DNA of 64,000 nt from Citrobacter youngae ATCC 29220. Lineage in GTDB: Bacteria; Pseudomonadota; Gammaproteobacteria; Enterobacterales; Enterobacteriaceae. Shown here one piece after another: positions 44,910 to 55,658 of this stretch. Location of the stretch: contig NZ_GG730303.1 of the NCBI RefSeq assembly GCF_000155975.1, forward strand, positions 62,611 through 126,610, in the 5' to 3' direction. Positions within the stretch are counted from its first letter, which is position 1, and each line of letters begins with the position of its first letter. The position numbers and the translations under genes were made by a program. The notes below the pieces were generated by a model. The model saw only the letters and a list, made by a program, of their open reading frames with translations, searched no databases and had not been told where the DNA came from.

Positions 44910-44924
44910 CCGATTTGTTATCGG
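44910..44924. promoter_or_regulatory. Candidate LysR operator between iadA and the regulator gene
   Basis: CCGAT (44910-44914) and ATCGG (44920-44924) form a perfect inverted repeat with a five-base centre in the 148-base divergent gap, the usual place and form for a LysR site. No binding data exist in the sequence itself. Confidence 0.4.
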
Positions 44925-44957
44925 AGGATGCGGTTATGGCATGGTGGAGAGTTCAAC

Positions 44958-45851
44958 GTGGATTGTAAGTGGCTGGAAGATTTTCTGGCATTGAGTCAGC
45001 ATGGCAATTACTCTCAGGCCGCAGCGCAGCGGCATATTACTCAACCTGCACTCAGTCGGCGTATTAAAGCTCTGGAAGAGGTGCTGGGTGTGCCATTGTT
45101 TGATCGGACCACCACTCCCGTCACGCTGACGCGCTATGGTGAACGTTTTGAGCCCTATGCCCGAAACGTCCTCAGCACGTTAACAGAGGCGCGCCACGAG
45201 CTTTCGGCGATGACGCCCGCTACGGATAACACGCTGGTGATGGTCAGCCTGCATACGCTGTCGGTCAATATCCTGCCGGATATGATCAACTATTTGCGAC
45301 AGAGTGAGCCGCAGCTTAATTTTACGGTAAACGCCAGTATTCAGGGGATAGACAACCACTTTAACGCCCTGATAGACCGACAGATTGATCTGCTGGTGAC
45401 ATACGACTTGCCGTCTGCGCAGCCGGGGCTGGAAATTGCCGGTGGGTTAAAACGTTCGCTATGGCGATATGAGCGATTTATTCCGGTTATTTCTGCACAG
45501 CTGGCGGATACGCTTGACGATCCGCAGGCGCTTATTCCGTGGCTCTGCTATAGCGACTATACCTTTGTCAGGCGCATTATTGAGCCAGCAGAGCAACGCG
45601 TCCGTCCACGCCTGAAAAAAGTCTTCGAAAGTGGTTTAAGCGAAACGATACGCGAAATGGTGCTGCGCCATATGGGAATGGCATGGTTGCCAGAATCGAT
45701 GGTGGCGGAAGAATTGGTGAATCAGCAAGTTATTCACTGTTGGCCAGAAAATGCCGATCTGATTTGTGAAATCCCCGTTGTGGTATGGGCGAATCTTGAC
45801 GATCAACGCGCAGTTATGCAGAGATGCTGGGAGAAGTTGCTGCGTTTTTGA
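44958..45851 (+). CDS. LysR-family transcriptional regulator
   Basis: A 297-residue LysR protein with an N-terminal helix-turn-helix (CKWLEDFLALSQHGNYSQAA, then HITQPALSRRIKALE) and a C-terminal type-2 periplasmic-binding-like effector domain. It resembles the HypT/YjiE group, whose gene lies beside iadA in E. coli. I prefer GTG 44958 because GGAGAG lies seven bases upstream and the protein then starts VDCKWLEDF; an ATG at 44928 in frame has a GGAGG directly touching it and is poorly placed. It is divergent from iadA and likely controls that pair. Confidence 0.88.
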   Translation: MDCKWLEDFLALSQHGNYSQAAAQRHITQPALSRRIKALEEVLGVPLFDRTTTPVTLTRYGERFEPYARNVLSTLTEARHELSAMTPATDNTLVMVSLHTLSVNILPDMINYLRQSEPQLNFTVNASIQGIDNHFNALIDRQIDLLVTYDLPSAQPGLEIAGGLKRSLWRYERFIPVISAQLADTLDDPQALIPWLCYSDYTFVRRIIEPAEQRVRPRLKKVFESGLSETIREMVLRHMGMAWLPESMVAEELVNQQVIHCWPENADLICEIPVVVWANLDDQRAVMQRCWEKLLRF

Positions 45852-46018
45852 TTGATATGGCGATTTTTTCCGCAGTTGATACAATGCTAACAAATTGCCC
45901 TTGCGAAGGTTATTCGCTTTGGTTAGTATTCACACCCGCTTCAGTGGGAAACGGTAAATATTCCCGCTTTAATGGTCGAAGCATTGTACGCGGCAACTCC
46001 GCAAGGAACAGGTTGATT

Positions 46019-46351
46019 ATGCACGAAGCTCTTTTAGTAGTTTTCCTTATTGTGGCAATTGGCCTGGTTGGCTTGATCATGCTGCAGCAAGGTAAAGGCG
46101 CTGATATGGGAGCCTCTTTTGGCGCAGGCGCTTCTGGTACTCTGTTTGGTTCAAGTGGTTCTGGTAACTTCATGACCCGTATGACAGCTGTATTGGGAAC
46201 CTTGTTCTTCATCATCAGTCTGGTGCTGGGTAACATGAACAGCAATAAGACCAATAAAGGAAGTGAGTGGGAAAATCTGAGCGCGCCGGCGAAAACCGAG
46301 CAAACTCAGCCAGCTGCTCCGGCTCAGCCGACCAGCGATATCCCGCACTAA
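46019..46351 (+). CDS. secG: Preprotein translocase subunit SecG
   Basis: A 110-residue inner-membrane SecYEG subunit with two helices (about 2-20 and 52-72) joined by a Gly-rich loop (GADMGASFGAGASGT). The C terminus is Ala/Pro/Gln-rich. The ATG spans 46019-46021 after GGAACAGGTTGATT; the large frame upstream is the LysR-secG gap. The tRNA-Leu gene follows nine bases after the stop. Confidence 0.97.
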   Translation: MHEALLVVFLIVAIGLVGLIMLQQGKGADMGASFGAGASGTLFGSSGSGNFMTRMTAVLGTLFFIISLVLGNMNSNKTNKGSEWENLSAPAKTEQTQPAAPAQPTSDIPH

Positions 46352-46360
46352 GTATTCTGT

Positions 46361-46447
46361 ACCGAGGTGGTGGAATTGGTAGACACGCTACCTTGAGGTG
46401 GTAGTGCCCTAACGGGCTTGTGGGTTCGAGTCCCATCCTCGGTACCA
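46361..46447 (+). tRNA. leuU: tRNA-Leu (anticodon GAG)
   Basis: A 87-nt class II tRNA with encoded CCA. The acceptor arms ACCGAGG and CCTCGGT pair, the anticodon loop is TTGAGGT with GAG, and a long variable arm follows. It sits directly after secG as in E. coli. Position 1 is A, giving an A-U pair. Confidence 0.97.
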
Positions 46448-46455
46448 AATTCCAA

Positions 46456-46486
46456 AGAAAAGACGCTGCAAAGCGTCTTTTTTTTC
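46456..46486 (+). terminator. Terminator after leuU
   Basis: AAGACGCT and AGCGTCTT form an 8-bp stem with a GCAA loop followed by more than six T, ending the secG-leuU transcript. Confidence 0.9.
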
Positions 46487-46509
46487 GTCTGCTATTTGTG
46501 GCTGTTTGT

Positions 46510-46594
46510 TGTAGGTCGGATAAGGCGTTTACGCCGCCATTCGACATTATTACAACGCCTGGGCGCTACGCTTATCAGGCCTACGGACACCTAC
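46510..46594. repeat. BIME between leuU and argG
   Basis: Two REP-like palindromes in opposite orientation (GTAGGTCGGATAAGGCG ... GCCGCCATTCGAC and CTGGGCGCTACGC ... ATCAGGCCTAC) lie between leuU and the convergent argG. Confidence 0.85.
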
Positions 46595-46602
46595 GCCGTG
46601 CA

Positions 46603-46630
46603 TAAAAAAGGCCGCTTTCGCGGCCTTAAG
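46603..46630 (-). terminator. Terminator after argG
   Basis: On the minus strand TTAAGGCCGC and GCGGCCTT form a stem followed by six T, 12 bases after the argG stop. Confidence 0.85.
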
Positions 46631-46641
46631 ATGGTGACTCT

Positions 46642-48033
<1,392 letters not shown>

Positions 48034-48037
48034 CTAA

Positions 48038-48072
48038 TTGCATTTTTATGCAAAATAAATGAGTTTTCATTT
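48038..48072. promoter_or_regulatory. Candidate ArgR sites upstream of argG
   Basis: Two perfect 16-bp palindromes with 6-bp arms and AT-rich centres, TTGCATTTTTATGCAA (48038-48053) and AAATGAGTTTTCATTT (48057-48072), lie 53 to 87 bases upstream of argG. ARG boxes usually come in pairs of this form; the 19-base centre distance is slightly shorter than the usual 20-21. Confidence 0.5.
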
Positions 48073-48188
48073 AATCATCTTTTCAGGATGACAGGAAGAG
48101 TTTAGTGACAATTTCTTTAAATAACGGCGCGGTCGGTACTTTTATCTTTATTACTACCCGCAGGTCAGCATTCAGTGATTTGCATAGT

Positions 48189-48268
48189 GGTACCGAGGTT
48201 GACATAACGTATAGAGTATCAATATACTGTGCGCAGATTTTACGTCCCGTCCTCGGTACCAAATCCCA
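48189..48268 (+). other. tRNA-Leu remnant holding the putative metY promoter
   Basis: The acceptor arms of leuU are repeated here as GGTACCGAGG (48189-48198) and CCTCGGTACC (48251-48260). The right-hand 25 bases (48244-48268) match the end of leuU and its flank (46430-46454) at 23 positions. The body of the tRNA is gone; in its place is a sigma-70-like promoter TTGACA (48199-48204) with TATACT (48223-48228) and an 18-base spacer, pointing at metY. It cannot be a working tRNA. Confidence 0.75.
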
Positions 48269-48319
48269 GCAGTATTTGCATTTTTTACCCAAAACGAGTA
48301 AAATTTGCCACGTTTCAGG

Positions 48320-48396
<77 letters not shown>

Positions 48397-48519
48397 CTTT
48401 CCCTTAGAGTTCTTTTTCAAATATACTGTGAAGACTTAGGCCTTCGTAGCTGGATTTGAAAAAAATTCTTTCGGAAGGTTCTCCGAACCGCAGGTGCGGT
48501 TATAGGGTTCAGTTATCTA

Positions 48520-48587
48520 AAGCCCCGATTTATCGGGGTTTTTTGTTATCTGACTACAGAATAACTGGGCTTTAGGCCCTTTTTTTA
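48520..48587 (+). terminator. Two tandem terminators between metY and rimP
   Basis: AAGCCCCGATTTATCGGGGTT followed by six T (48520-48545) and GGGC with GCCC followed by seven T (48567-48587) lie before rimP. They would act as attenuators because the genes after them need read-through or antitermination. NusA, encoded downstream, could feed back on them. Confidence 0.8.
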
Positions 48588-48603
48588 TGTCTTGGGGGTG
48601 GGC

Positions 48604-49056
48604 TTGTCCACATTAGAGCAAAAATTAACAGAGATGATTACAGCACCGGTTGAAGCCCTGGGCTACGAACTGGTCGGCATCGAATTTATTCGCGGTCGCA
48701 CATCCACACTGCGCATCTATATTGATAGTGAAGATGGCATCAATGTTGATGATTGTGCTGATGTGAGCCATCAGGTAAGCGCCGTGATGGATGTCGAAGA
48801 CCCCATCACCGTTGCCTATAACCTGGAAGTTTCCTCGCCGGGTCTCGACCGTCCTCTGTTCACTGCCGAACACTACGTGCGTTTCCTGGGGGAAGAAGTC
48901 ACGCTGGTTCTTCGTATGGCGGTACAAAACCGTCGTAAATGGCAGGGCGTTATCAAAGCGGTGGACGGTGAGATGATCACGGTCACAGTCGAAGGTAAAG
49001 ATGAAGTGTTCGCGCTGAGTAATATCCAGAAGGCGAACCTGGTTCCCCACTTTTAA
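48604..49056 (+). CDS. rimP: Ribosome maturation factor RimP
   Basis: A 150-residue protein that aids 30S subunit assembly. It starts at TTG 48604 ([14 protein letters not shown]), preceded by GGGGGTGGG, which gives the E. coli length; an upstream ATG at 48592 would add four residues. Two domains follow, the alpha-beta N-terminal part and an SH3-like C-terminal part ending NLVPHF. It lies 27 bases before nusA. Confidence 0.97.
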   Translation: MSTLEQKLTEMITAPVEALGYELVGIEFIRGRTSTLRIYIDSEDGINVDDCADVSHQVSAVMDVEDPITVAYNLEVSSPGLDRPLFTAEHYVRFLGEEVTLVLRMAVQNRRKWQGVIKAVDGEMITVTVEGKDEVFALSNIQKANLVPHF

Positions 49057-49083
49057 CAGTCTGGATTGAGGTGAAAAGCCGCG

Positions 49084-50586
49084 ATGAACAAAGAAATTTT
49101 GGCTGTTGTTGAAGCCGTATCCAACGAAAAAGCGCTGCCACGCGAGAAAATTTTTGAAGCGCTGGAAAGTGCGCTGGCGACAGCAACAAAGAAAAAATAT
49201 GAGCAAGAGATCGACGTCCGCGTTGAAATCGATCGTAAAAGCGGTGATTTCGATACCTTCCGCCGTTGGGTAATCGTAGAAGAAGTTACCCAGCCAACCA
49301 AAGAAATTACGCTGGAAGCGGCACGCTTCGAAGACGAAAGCCTGAACGTGGGCGAATATGTTGAAGATCAGATTGAATCTGTCACCTTCGACCGTATCAC
49401 CACCCAGACCGCAAAACAGGTTATCGTACAGAAAGTCCGTGAAGCTGAACGCGCCATGGTTGTTGATCAGTTCCGCGATCAGGAAGGCGAAATCGTCACC
49501 GGCGTGGTCAAGAAAGTGAACCGCGACAACATCTCTCTGGAAATCAAATCCGAAGGGATGGCCGGTAACGCTGAAGCGGTGATTCTGCGTGAAGACATGC
49601 TGCCGCGTGAAAACTTTCGTCCAGGCGACCGCATCCGTGGCGTTTTGTACGCCGTACGCCCTGAAGCGCGCGGCGCGCAACTGTTCGTAACCCGTTCCAA
49701 ACCGGAAATGCTGGTTGAGCTGTTCCGCATTGAAGTGCCAGAGATTGGCGAAGAAGTCATTGAAATTAAAGCGGCTGCTCGCGATCCGGGTTCACGTGCG
49801 AAAATCGCCGTTAAGACCAACGACAAGCGTATTGATCCGGTCGGCGCGTGTGTGGGTATGCGCGGTGCGCGCGTTCAGGCGGTTTCTACCGAACTGGGCG
49901 GCGAGCGTATCGATATCGTTCTGTGGGACGATAACCCGGCGCAGTTCGTGATTAACGCAATGGCGCCAGCCGATGTCGCTTCTATCGTGGTGGATGAAGA
50001 TAAACACACCATGGATATCGCGGTTGAAGCCGGTAACCTGGCTCAGGCGATTGGACGTAACGGTCAGAACGTCCGCCTGGCTTCACAACTGAGCGGTTGG
50101 GAACTCAACGTGATGACCGTTGATGACCTGCAGGCGAAGCATCAGGCTGAAGCGCATGCCGCCATCGATACCTTCACCAAATATCTCGACATCGATGAAG
50201 ATTTCGCGACGGTTCTGGTGGAAGAAGGTTTTGCGACGCTGGAAGAACTGGCCTACGTGCCAATGAAAGAACTGCTGGAAATTGACGGTCTTGATGAACC
50301 GACCGTTGAAGCGCTGCGCGAGCGTGCTAAAAACGCACTGACCACTCTGGCACTGGCCCAGGAAGAAAGCCTCGGTGATAACAAACCGGCTGACGATCTG
50401 CTGAATCTGGAAGGATTGGATCGCGATATGGCCTTCAAACTGGCTGCCCGTGGTGTTTGTACGCTGGAAGATCTCGCCGAACAGGGCATTGATGATCTGG
50501 CTGATATCGAAGGGTTGACCGACGAAAAAGCCGGTGAGCTGATTATGGCTGCCCGTAATATTTGCTGGTTCGGTGACGAAGCGTAA
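49084..50586 (+). CDS. nusA: Transcription termination/antitermination factor NusA
   Basis: A 500-residue factor with an N-terminal polymerase-binding domain, S1 domain (about 135-205), KH1 and KH2 (about 230-350; [14 protein letters not shown] and [12 protein letters not shown]) and two acidic C-terminal repeats (about 365-495). The S1 domain contains [13 protein letters not shown] where E. coli, as I recall, has a version five residues shorter; Salmonella has the longer one. It is transcribed between rimP and infB. Confidence 0.98.
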   Translation: MNKEILAVVEAVSNEKALPREKIFEALESALATATKKKYEQEIDVRVEIDRKSGDFDTFRRWVIVEEVTQPTKEITLEAARFEDESLNVGEYVEDQIESVTFDRITTQTAKQVIVQKVREAERAMVVDQFRDQEGEIVTGVVKKVNRDNISLEIKSEGMAGNAEAVILREDMLPRENFRPGDRIRGVLYAVRPEARGAQLFVTRSKPEMLVELFRIEVPEIGEEVIEIKAAARDPGSRAKIAVKTNDKRIDPVGACVGMRGARVQAVSTELGGERIDIVLWDDNPAQFVINAMAPADVASIVVDEDKHTMDIAVEAGNLAQAIGRNGQNVRLASQLSGWELNVMTVDDLQAKHQAEAHAAIDTFTKYLDIDEDFATVLVEEGFATLEELAYVPMKELLEIDGLDEPTVEALRERAKNALTTLALAQEESLGDNKPADDLLNLEGLDRDMAFKLAARGVCTLEDLAEQGIDDLADIEGLTDEKAGELIMAARNICWFGDEA

Positions 50587-50610
50587 TAAACTGTAGCAGG
50601 AAGGAACAGT

Positions 50611-53301
50611 ATGACAGATGTAACCGTAAAAACGCTGGCTGCAGAGATACAGACCTCCGTGGATCGCCTGGTACAGCAATTTGCTGATGCAGGTATCCAG
50701 AAGTCTGCTGATGACTCTGTGTCCGCACAAGAGAAACAAACCTTACTGGCGCACCTGAACCGTGAGAACGGCTCTGCGCCGGATAAGTTAACGCTGCAGC
50801 GTAAAACGCGCAGTACTCTCAATATTCCTGGTACCGGTGGAAAAAGCAAATCGGTACAAATCGAAGTCCGCAAGACACGCACCTTTGTGAAACGCGATCC
50901 GCAAGAGGCTGAACGCCTGGCCGCGGAAGAGCAGGCGCAGCGTGAAGCGGAAGAGCAAGCCCGTCGTGAGGCAGAAGAAGCTGCCAAACGCGAGGCGCAA
51001 CAAAAAGCCGAACGTGAGGCCGCAGAACAAGCTAAGCGTGAAGCCGCTGATAAAGCGAAACGTGAAGCTGCGGAAAAAGACAAAGTGAGCAATCAACAGA
51101 CCGACGATATGACAAAAACCGCCCAGGCCGAAAAAGCCCGCCGTGAAAACGAAGCCGCAGAACTGAAGCGTAAAGCGGAAGAAGAAGCACGTCGTAAGCT
51201 TGAAGAAGAAGCGCGCCGCGTAGCGGAAGAAGCTCGCCGTATGGCGGAAGAAAACGAGAAAAATGGTGTGAATAACGCTGAACCTGTTGAAGACACCAGC
51301 GATTATCACGTCACTACTTCCCAGCATGCTCGCCAGGCAGAAGACGAAAACGATCGCGAAGTAGAAGGCGGCCGTGGTCGTACTCGCAGCGCGAAAGCCG
51401 CGCGTCCGGCGAAGAAAGGCAACAAACACGCTGAATCCAAAGCTGACCGTGAAGAAGCGCGCGCAGCGGTTCGCGGCGGTAAAGGCGGTAAGCAGCGTAA
51501 AGGTTCCGCTCTGCAGCAGGGCTTCCAGAAGCCAGCTCAGGCCGTTAACCGTGACGTTGTGATCGGCGAAACCATCACCGTTGGCGATCTGGCGAACAAG
51601 ATGGCGGTTAAAGGTTCTCAGGTCATCAAAGCGATGATGAAACTGGGCGCAATGGCGACCATCAACCAGGTCATCGACCAGGAAACCGCACAGCTGGTTG
51701 CCGAAGAGATGGGCCACAAAGTTATCCTGCGTCGTGAAAACGAACTGGAAGAAGCGGTAATGAGCGACCGTGACACCGGCGCTGCGGCTGAACCGCGCGC
51801 ACCGGTTGTGACCATCATGGGCCACGTTGACCACGGTAAAACCTCCCTGCTGGACTACATTCGCTCCACGAAAGTGGCTTCTGGCGAAGCGGGCGGCATT
51901 ACCCAGCACATCGGTGCGTACCACGTTGAAACTGACAACGGTATGATCACCTTCCTGGATACCCCGGGCCACGCCGCGTTTACCTCCATGCGTGCTCGTG
52001 GTGCTCAGGCAACGGATATCGTGGTACTGGTTGTTGCTGCAGACGACGGCGTAATGCCGCAGACCATCGAAGCTATCCAGCACGCGAAAGCGGCAGGTGT
52101 GCCGGTAGTCGTGGCAGTCAACAAAATCGATAAACCAGAAGCGGATCCGGATCGCGTTAAAAACGAACTGTCCCAGTACGGCATCATGCCGGAAGAGTGG
52201 GGCGGCGAGAGCCAGTTCGTCCACGTTTCTGCGAAAGCCGGTACCGGTATCGACGAGCTGCTGGACGCGATCCTGCTGCAGGCCGAAGTACTGGAGCTGA
52301 AAGCTGTTCGTAAAGGTATGGCGAGCGGCGCGGTAATCGAATCCTTCCTGGATAAAGGTCGTGGTCCGGTTGCTACCGTCCTGGTGCGTGAAGGCACGCT
52401 GCATAAAGGCGACATCGTACTGTGTGGCTTTGAATACGGTCGCGTTCGTGCGATGCGTAACGAACTGGGTCAGGAAGTACTGGAAGCAGGTCCGTCCATT
52501 CCGGTGGAAATCCTGGGTCTGTCCGGTGTTCCGGCTGCCGGTGACGAAGTGACCGTTGTTCGTGACGAGAAGAAAGCCCGTGAAGTTGCGCTGTATCGTC
52601 AGGGCAAATTCCGTGAAGTTAAACTGGCTCGTCAGCAGAAATCCAAACTGGAGAACATGTTCGCCAACATGACCGATGGCGAAGTTCACGAAGTGAACAT
52701 CGTCCTGAAGGCGGACGTTCAGGGTTCTGTAGAAGCGATTTCCGACTCTTTACTGAAACTGTCTACCGACGAAGTAAAAGTGAAGATCATCGGTTCTGGC
52801 GTAGGTGGTATCACCGAAACCGACGCGACTCTGGCTGCGGCGTCCAACGCTATTCTGGTTGGCTTCAACGTACGTGCCGATGCCTCTGCACGTAAAGTTA
52901 TCGAATCTGAAAGCCTGGATCTGCGTTACTACTCCGTCATCTATCATCTGATCGACGAAGTGAAAGCGGCGATGAGCGGCATGCTGTCTCCGGAGCTGAA
53001 ACAGCAGATCATCGGTCTGGCTGAAGTGCGCGACGTGTTCAAATCGCCGAAATTTGGCGCGATTGCGGGCTGTATGGTCACCGAAGGTACCATCAAACGT
53101 CACAACCCAATCCGCGTACTGCGCGACAACGTGGTTATCTACGAAGGCGAGCTGGAATCCCTGCGCCGCTTCAAAGATGACGTTAACGAAGTCCGTAACG
53201 GTATGGAATGTGGTATCGGCGTTAAGAACTACAACGACGTTCGCGTTGGCGATATGATCGAAGTATTCGAGATTATCGAGATCAAACGTACCATCGCATA
53301 A
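50611..53301 (+). CDS. infB: Translation initiation factor IF-2
   Basis: An 896-residue GTPase that brings initiator tRNA to the 30S subunit. The N-terminal part is highly charged and coiled-coil (repeated EAERE/AKREA), residues about 90-220. The G domain starts near residue 395 with [12 protein letters not shown], then DTPGH and NKID. Internal starts that would yield the shorter IF2 forms known in E. coli are kept: GTG at 51085 (residue 159) and ATG at 51109 (residue 167). The stop is at the edge of an ERIC element. Confidence 0.98.
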   Translation: MTDVTVKTLAAEIQTSVDRLVQQFADAGIQKSADDSVSAQEKQTLLAHLNRENGSAPDKLTLQRKTRSTLNIPGTGGKSKSVQIEVRKTRTFVKRDPQEAERLAAEEQAQREAEEQARREAEEAAKREAQQKAEREAAEQAKREAADKAKREAAEKDKVSNQQTDDMTKTAQAEKARRENEAAELKRKAEEEARRKLEEEARRVAEEARRMAEENEKNGVNNAEPVEDTSDYHVTTSQHARQAEDENDREVEGGRGRTRSAKAARPAKKGNKHAESKADREEARAAVRGGKGGKQRKGSALQQGFQKPAQAVNRDVVIGETITVGDLANKMAVKGSQVIKAMMKLGAMATINQVIDQETAQLVAEEMGHKVILRRENELEEAVMSDRDTGAAAEPRAPVVTIMGHVDHGKTSLLDYIRSTKVASGEAGGITQHIGAYHVETDNGMITFLDTPGHAAFTSMRARGAQATDIVVLVVAADDGVMPQTIEAIQHAKAAGVPVVVAVNKIDKPEADPDRVKNELSQYGIMPEEWGGESQFVHVSAKAGTGIDELLDAILLQAEVLELKAVRKGMASGAVIESFLDKGRGPVATVLVREGTLHKGDIVLCGFEYGRVRAMRNELGQEVLEAGPSIPVEILGLSGVPAAGDEVTVVRDEKKAREVALYRQGKFREVKLARQQKSKLENMFANMTDGEVHEVNIVLKADVQGSVEAISDSLLKLSTDEVKVKIIGSGVGGITETDATLAAASNAILVGFNVRADASARKVIESESLDLRYYSVIYHLIDEVKAAMSGMLSPELKQQIIGLAEVRDVFKSPKFGAIAGCMVTEGTIKRHNPIRVLRDNVVIYEGELESLRRFKDDVNEVRNGMECGIGVKNYNDVRVGDMIEVFEIIEIKRTIA

Positions 53302-53425
53302 TCTTCGTCGTCTTTTGGGCCGCAACGGCGTTGGCTGCGCTCGCTCACCCCGGTCACATAGTTATCTATGCTCCCGGGGATTTACGAGCTTGCCGCCTTG
53401 TTGCAACCCAAAATCCTTAGAAGAT
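53301..53425 (-). repeat. ERIC element at the infB 3' end
   Basis: About 125 bases with the ERIC core in reverse orientation (GCTCGCTCACCCCGGTCAC ... CTCCCGGGGATT ... CTTGCCGCC) and inverted ends (ATCTTC and GAAGAT; TTTTGGG and CCCAAAA). It starts on the last base of infB and would form a long hairpin in the infB-rbfA transcript. Confidence 0.9.
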
Positions 53426-53431
53426 GATTAG

Positions 53432-53465
53432 GCGTAGGCCGGGTAAGCGAAGCGCCACCCGGCAA
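53432..53465. repeat. REP element between infB and rbfA
   Basis: A single REP (CGTAGGCCGGGTAAGCG ... GCCACCCGGCA) directly follows the ERIC element. Confidence 0.85.
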
Positions 53466-53472
53466 GAAATTT

Positions 53473-53499
53473 AAAAAGGGGCTTATGGCCCCTTTTTTG
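53473..53499 (+). terminator. Terminator-like hairpin before rbfA
   Basis: AAAAAGGGGC and GCCCCTTTTTT form a hairpin with T run 23 bases before rbfA, inside the operon. It may attenuate rather than end transcription. Confidence 0.75.
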
Positions 53500-53521
53500 T
53501 CTTTATTCTGGAGAATTTATT

Positions 53522-53926
53522 ATGGCGAAAGAATTTGGTCGCCCTCAGCGCGTAGCGCAAGAGATGCAGAAAGAGATCGCGCTCATCCTGCAACGCGAAA
53601 TCAAAGATCCACGCGTAGGTATGATGACCACCGTGTCTGGTGTTGAAATGTCCCGCGATCTGGCATACGCCAAAGTATTCGTGACGTTCCTCAACGATCA
53701 GGACGAAGCGGCTGTGAAAAACGGTATTAAGGCACTGCAGGAAGCCTCTGGTTTTATCCGCTCCCTGCTGGGTAAAGCGATGCGTCTGCGTATCGTGCCT
53801 GAGCTGACCTTCTTCTACGACAACTCGTTGGTTGAAGGGATGCGCATGTCTAACCTGGTGACCAGCGTGGTGAAACATGACGATGAACGTCGTGTGAACC
53901 CGACGGACGACAGCAAGGAGGACTGA
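53522..53926 (+). CDS. rbfA: Ribosome-binding factor A
   Basis: A 134-residue KH-fold protein needed for 16S rRNA 5' end maturation and cold adaptation. It starts [19 protein letters not shown] with CTGGAGAATTTAT as ribosome site. The C-terminal tail is acidic (NPTDDSKED). Its stop shares a base with the truB start (TGATG). Confidence 0.97.
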   Translation: MAKEFGRPQRVAQEMQKEIALILQREIKDPRVGMMTTVSGVEMSRDLAYAKVFVTFLNDQDEAAVKNGIKALQEASGFIRSLLGKAMRLRIVPELTFFYDNSLVEGMRMSNLVTSVVKHDDERRVNPTDDSKED

Positions 53927-54870
53927 TGAGTCGTCCTCGTCGTCGTGGTCGCGACATTCACGGCGTCCTGCTGCTGGATAAGCCGCAGGGCATGTCCAGC
54001 AATGACGTCCTGCAAAAAGTGAAGCGCATCTACAATGCCAACCGTGCGGGGCATACCGGCGCGCTGGATCCGCTGGCGACGGGCATGTTGCCCATCTGCC
54101 TCGGTGAAGCGACGAAGTTTTCACAGTATTTGCTGGATTCTGACAAGCGCTATCGCGTAGTAGCCCGCCTGGGCCAGCGAACTGACACCTCCGACGCCGA
54201 CGGGCAAATCGTGCAGGAACGTCCGGTAACCTTCAGCGCAGAGCAACTTGCCGATGCGCTGGAGACTTTCCGCGGCGATATCGAGCAGATTCCGTCAATG
54301 TATTCGGCGCTGAAGTACCAGGGGAAGAAGCTGTACGAATATGCGCGCCAGGGCATTGAAGTGCCGCGCGAAGCGCGTCCGATTACCGTCTATGAGCTGC
54401 TGTTTATTCGCCACGAAGGTCACGAGCTGGAGCTGGAAGTTCACTGCTCGAAAGGCACCTATATTCGCACTATTATCGACGATCTGGGCGAGAAGTTAGG
54501 ATGCGGCGCGCACGTCACGTACCTGCGTCGTCTGACGGTCAGCAAGTATCCGGTGGAGCGTATGGTGACGCTGGAGCACTTGCGCGAGCTGGTTGAACAG
54601 GCTGAGCAACAGAATGTTCCGGCGGCGCAGCTGCTTGATCCTTTACTGATGCCAATGGACAGTCCGGCATCGGACTATCCCGTCGTTAATTTACCTTTAA
54701 CATCGTCGGTTTACTTTAAAAATGGTAACCCGGTACGGATGTCAGGCGCCCCGCTGGAAGGGTTGGTGCGCGTGACGGAAGGCGATGACGGCAAATTTAT
54801 CGGCATGGGGGAGATGGATGACGAAGGTCGTGTCGCTCCCCGCCGCCTGGTGGTTGAATATCCGGCATAA
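53926..54870 (+). CDS. truB: tRNA pseudouridine-55 synthase
   Basis: A 314-residue enzyme that makes pseudouridine at position 55 of tRNAs. Catalytic Asp48 is in [16 protein letters not shown]. The PUA-like C-terminal domain is present. It overlaps rbfA by one base and ends about 85 bases before the ERIC element upstream of rpsO. Confidence 0.97.
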   Translation: MSRPRRRGRDIHGVLLLDKPQGMSSNDVLQKVKRIYNANRAGHTGALDPLATGMLPICLGEATKFSQYLLDSDKRYRVVARLGQRTDTSDADGQIVQERPVTFSAEQLADALETFRGDIEQIPSMYSALKYQGKKLYEYARQGIEVPREARPITVYELLFIRHEGHELELEVHCSKGTYIRTIIDDLGEKLGCGAHVTYLRRLTVSKYPVERMVTLEHLRELVEQAEQQNVPAAQLLDPLLMPMDSPASDYPVVNLPLTSSVYFKNGNPVRMSGAPLEGLVRVTEGDDGKFIGMGEMDDEGRVAPRRLVVEYPA

Positions 54871-54933
54871 CGCTCTCCGTCTTGCGATAAGAGGGCGCTG
54901 CGAGTAGAATACTGCCGCTTAACGTCGCGTAAA

Positions 54934-54955
54934 TTGTTTAACAATCTGCGTGGCG

Positions 54956-54961
<6 letters not shown>
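54934..54961 (+). promoter_or_regulatory. Putative rpsO promoter, -10 at the ERIC edge
   Basis: TTGTTT (54934-54939) and TATACA (54956-54961) with a 16-base spacer resemble a sigma-70 promoter. The -10 hexamer is also the first bases of the ERIC inverted end, so the start site would now lie inside the repeat. Confidence 0.55.
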
Positions 54962-55413
<452 letters not shown>

Positions 55414-55432
55414 TTCTTTCGAGTTTCAGAAA

Positions 55433-55456
55433 GAGGGGGCCTTCATGGCCCCTTTT
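55433..55456 (+). terminator. rpsO terminator
   Basis: AGGGGGCC and GGCCCCTT form a stem with a TTCAT loop followed by six T, as for the E. coli t1 terminator between rpsO and pnp. Confidence 0.88.
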
Positions 55457-55508
55457 TTCCAGCAGATGGCAGCAATTCGCTGGAAACTAATGTATTGTTG
55501 CTATGAAT

Positions 55509-55603
55509 GATCTTCCGTTGCAGAGGTTCGCGCGGCTAATGAGAGGCTTTACCCATGCGTATGGGTTAGGGTTGTCATTAGTCGCGAGGATGCGCAGAAG
55601 ATC
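55509..55603 (+). promoter_or_regulatory. pnp leader RNase III hairpin
   Basis: A long imperfect stem spans GATCTTC (55509-55515) with GAAGATC (55597-55603) and an inner CGGCTAATGA with TCATTAGTCG. In E. coli RNase III cuts this hairpin and PNPase then represses its own mRNA. E. coli also has the antisense RNA SraG here; I cannot tell whether it is made in this strain. Confidence 0.85.
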
Positions 55604-55658
55604 GGGTATTAACGATGGCGCAAAATGTGCTGTCAAAAAATAGAGAAAGGATATTATT

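Noticed and set aside
48192-48261. A second functional tRNA-Leu gene
   Set aside because: Only acceptor arms and the 3' flank remain; D arm, anticodon and T arm are missing and a promoter fills the centre.
50788-52689. 633-codon minus-strand frame opposite infB
   Set aside because: Shadow of infB with Phe/Arg/His-rich low-complexity translation.
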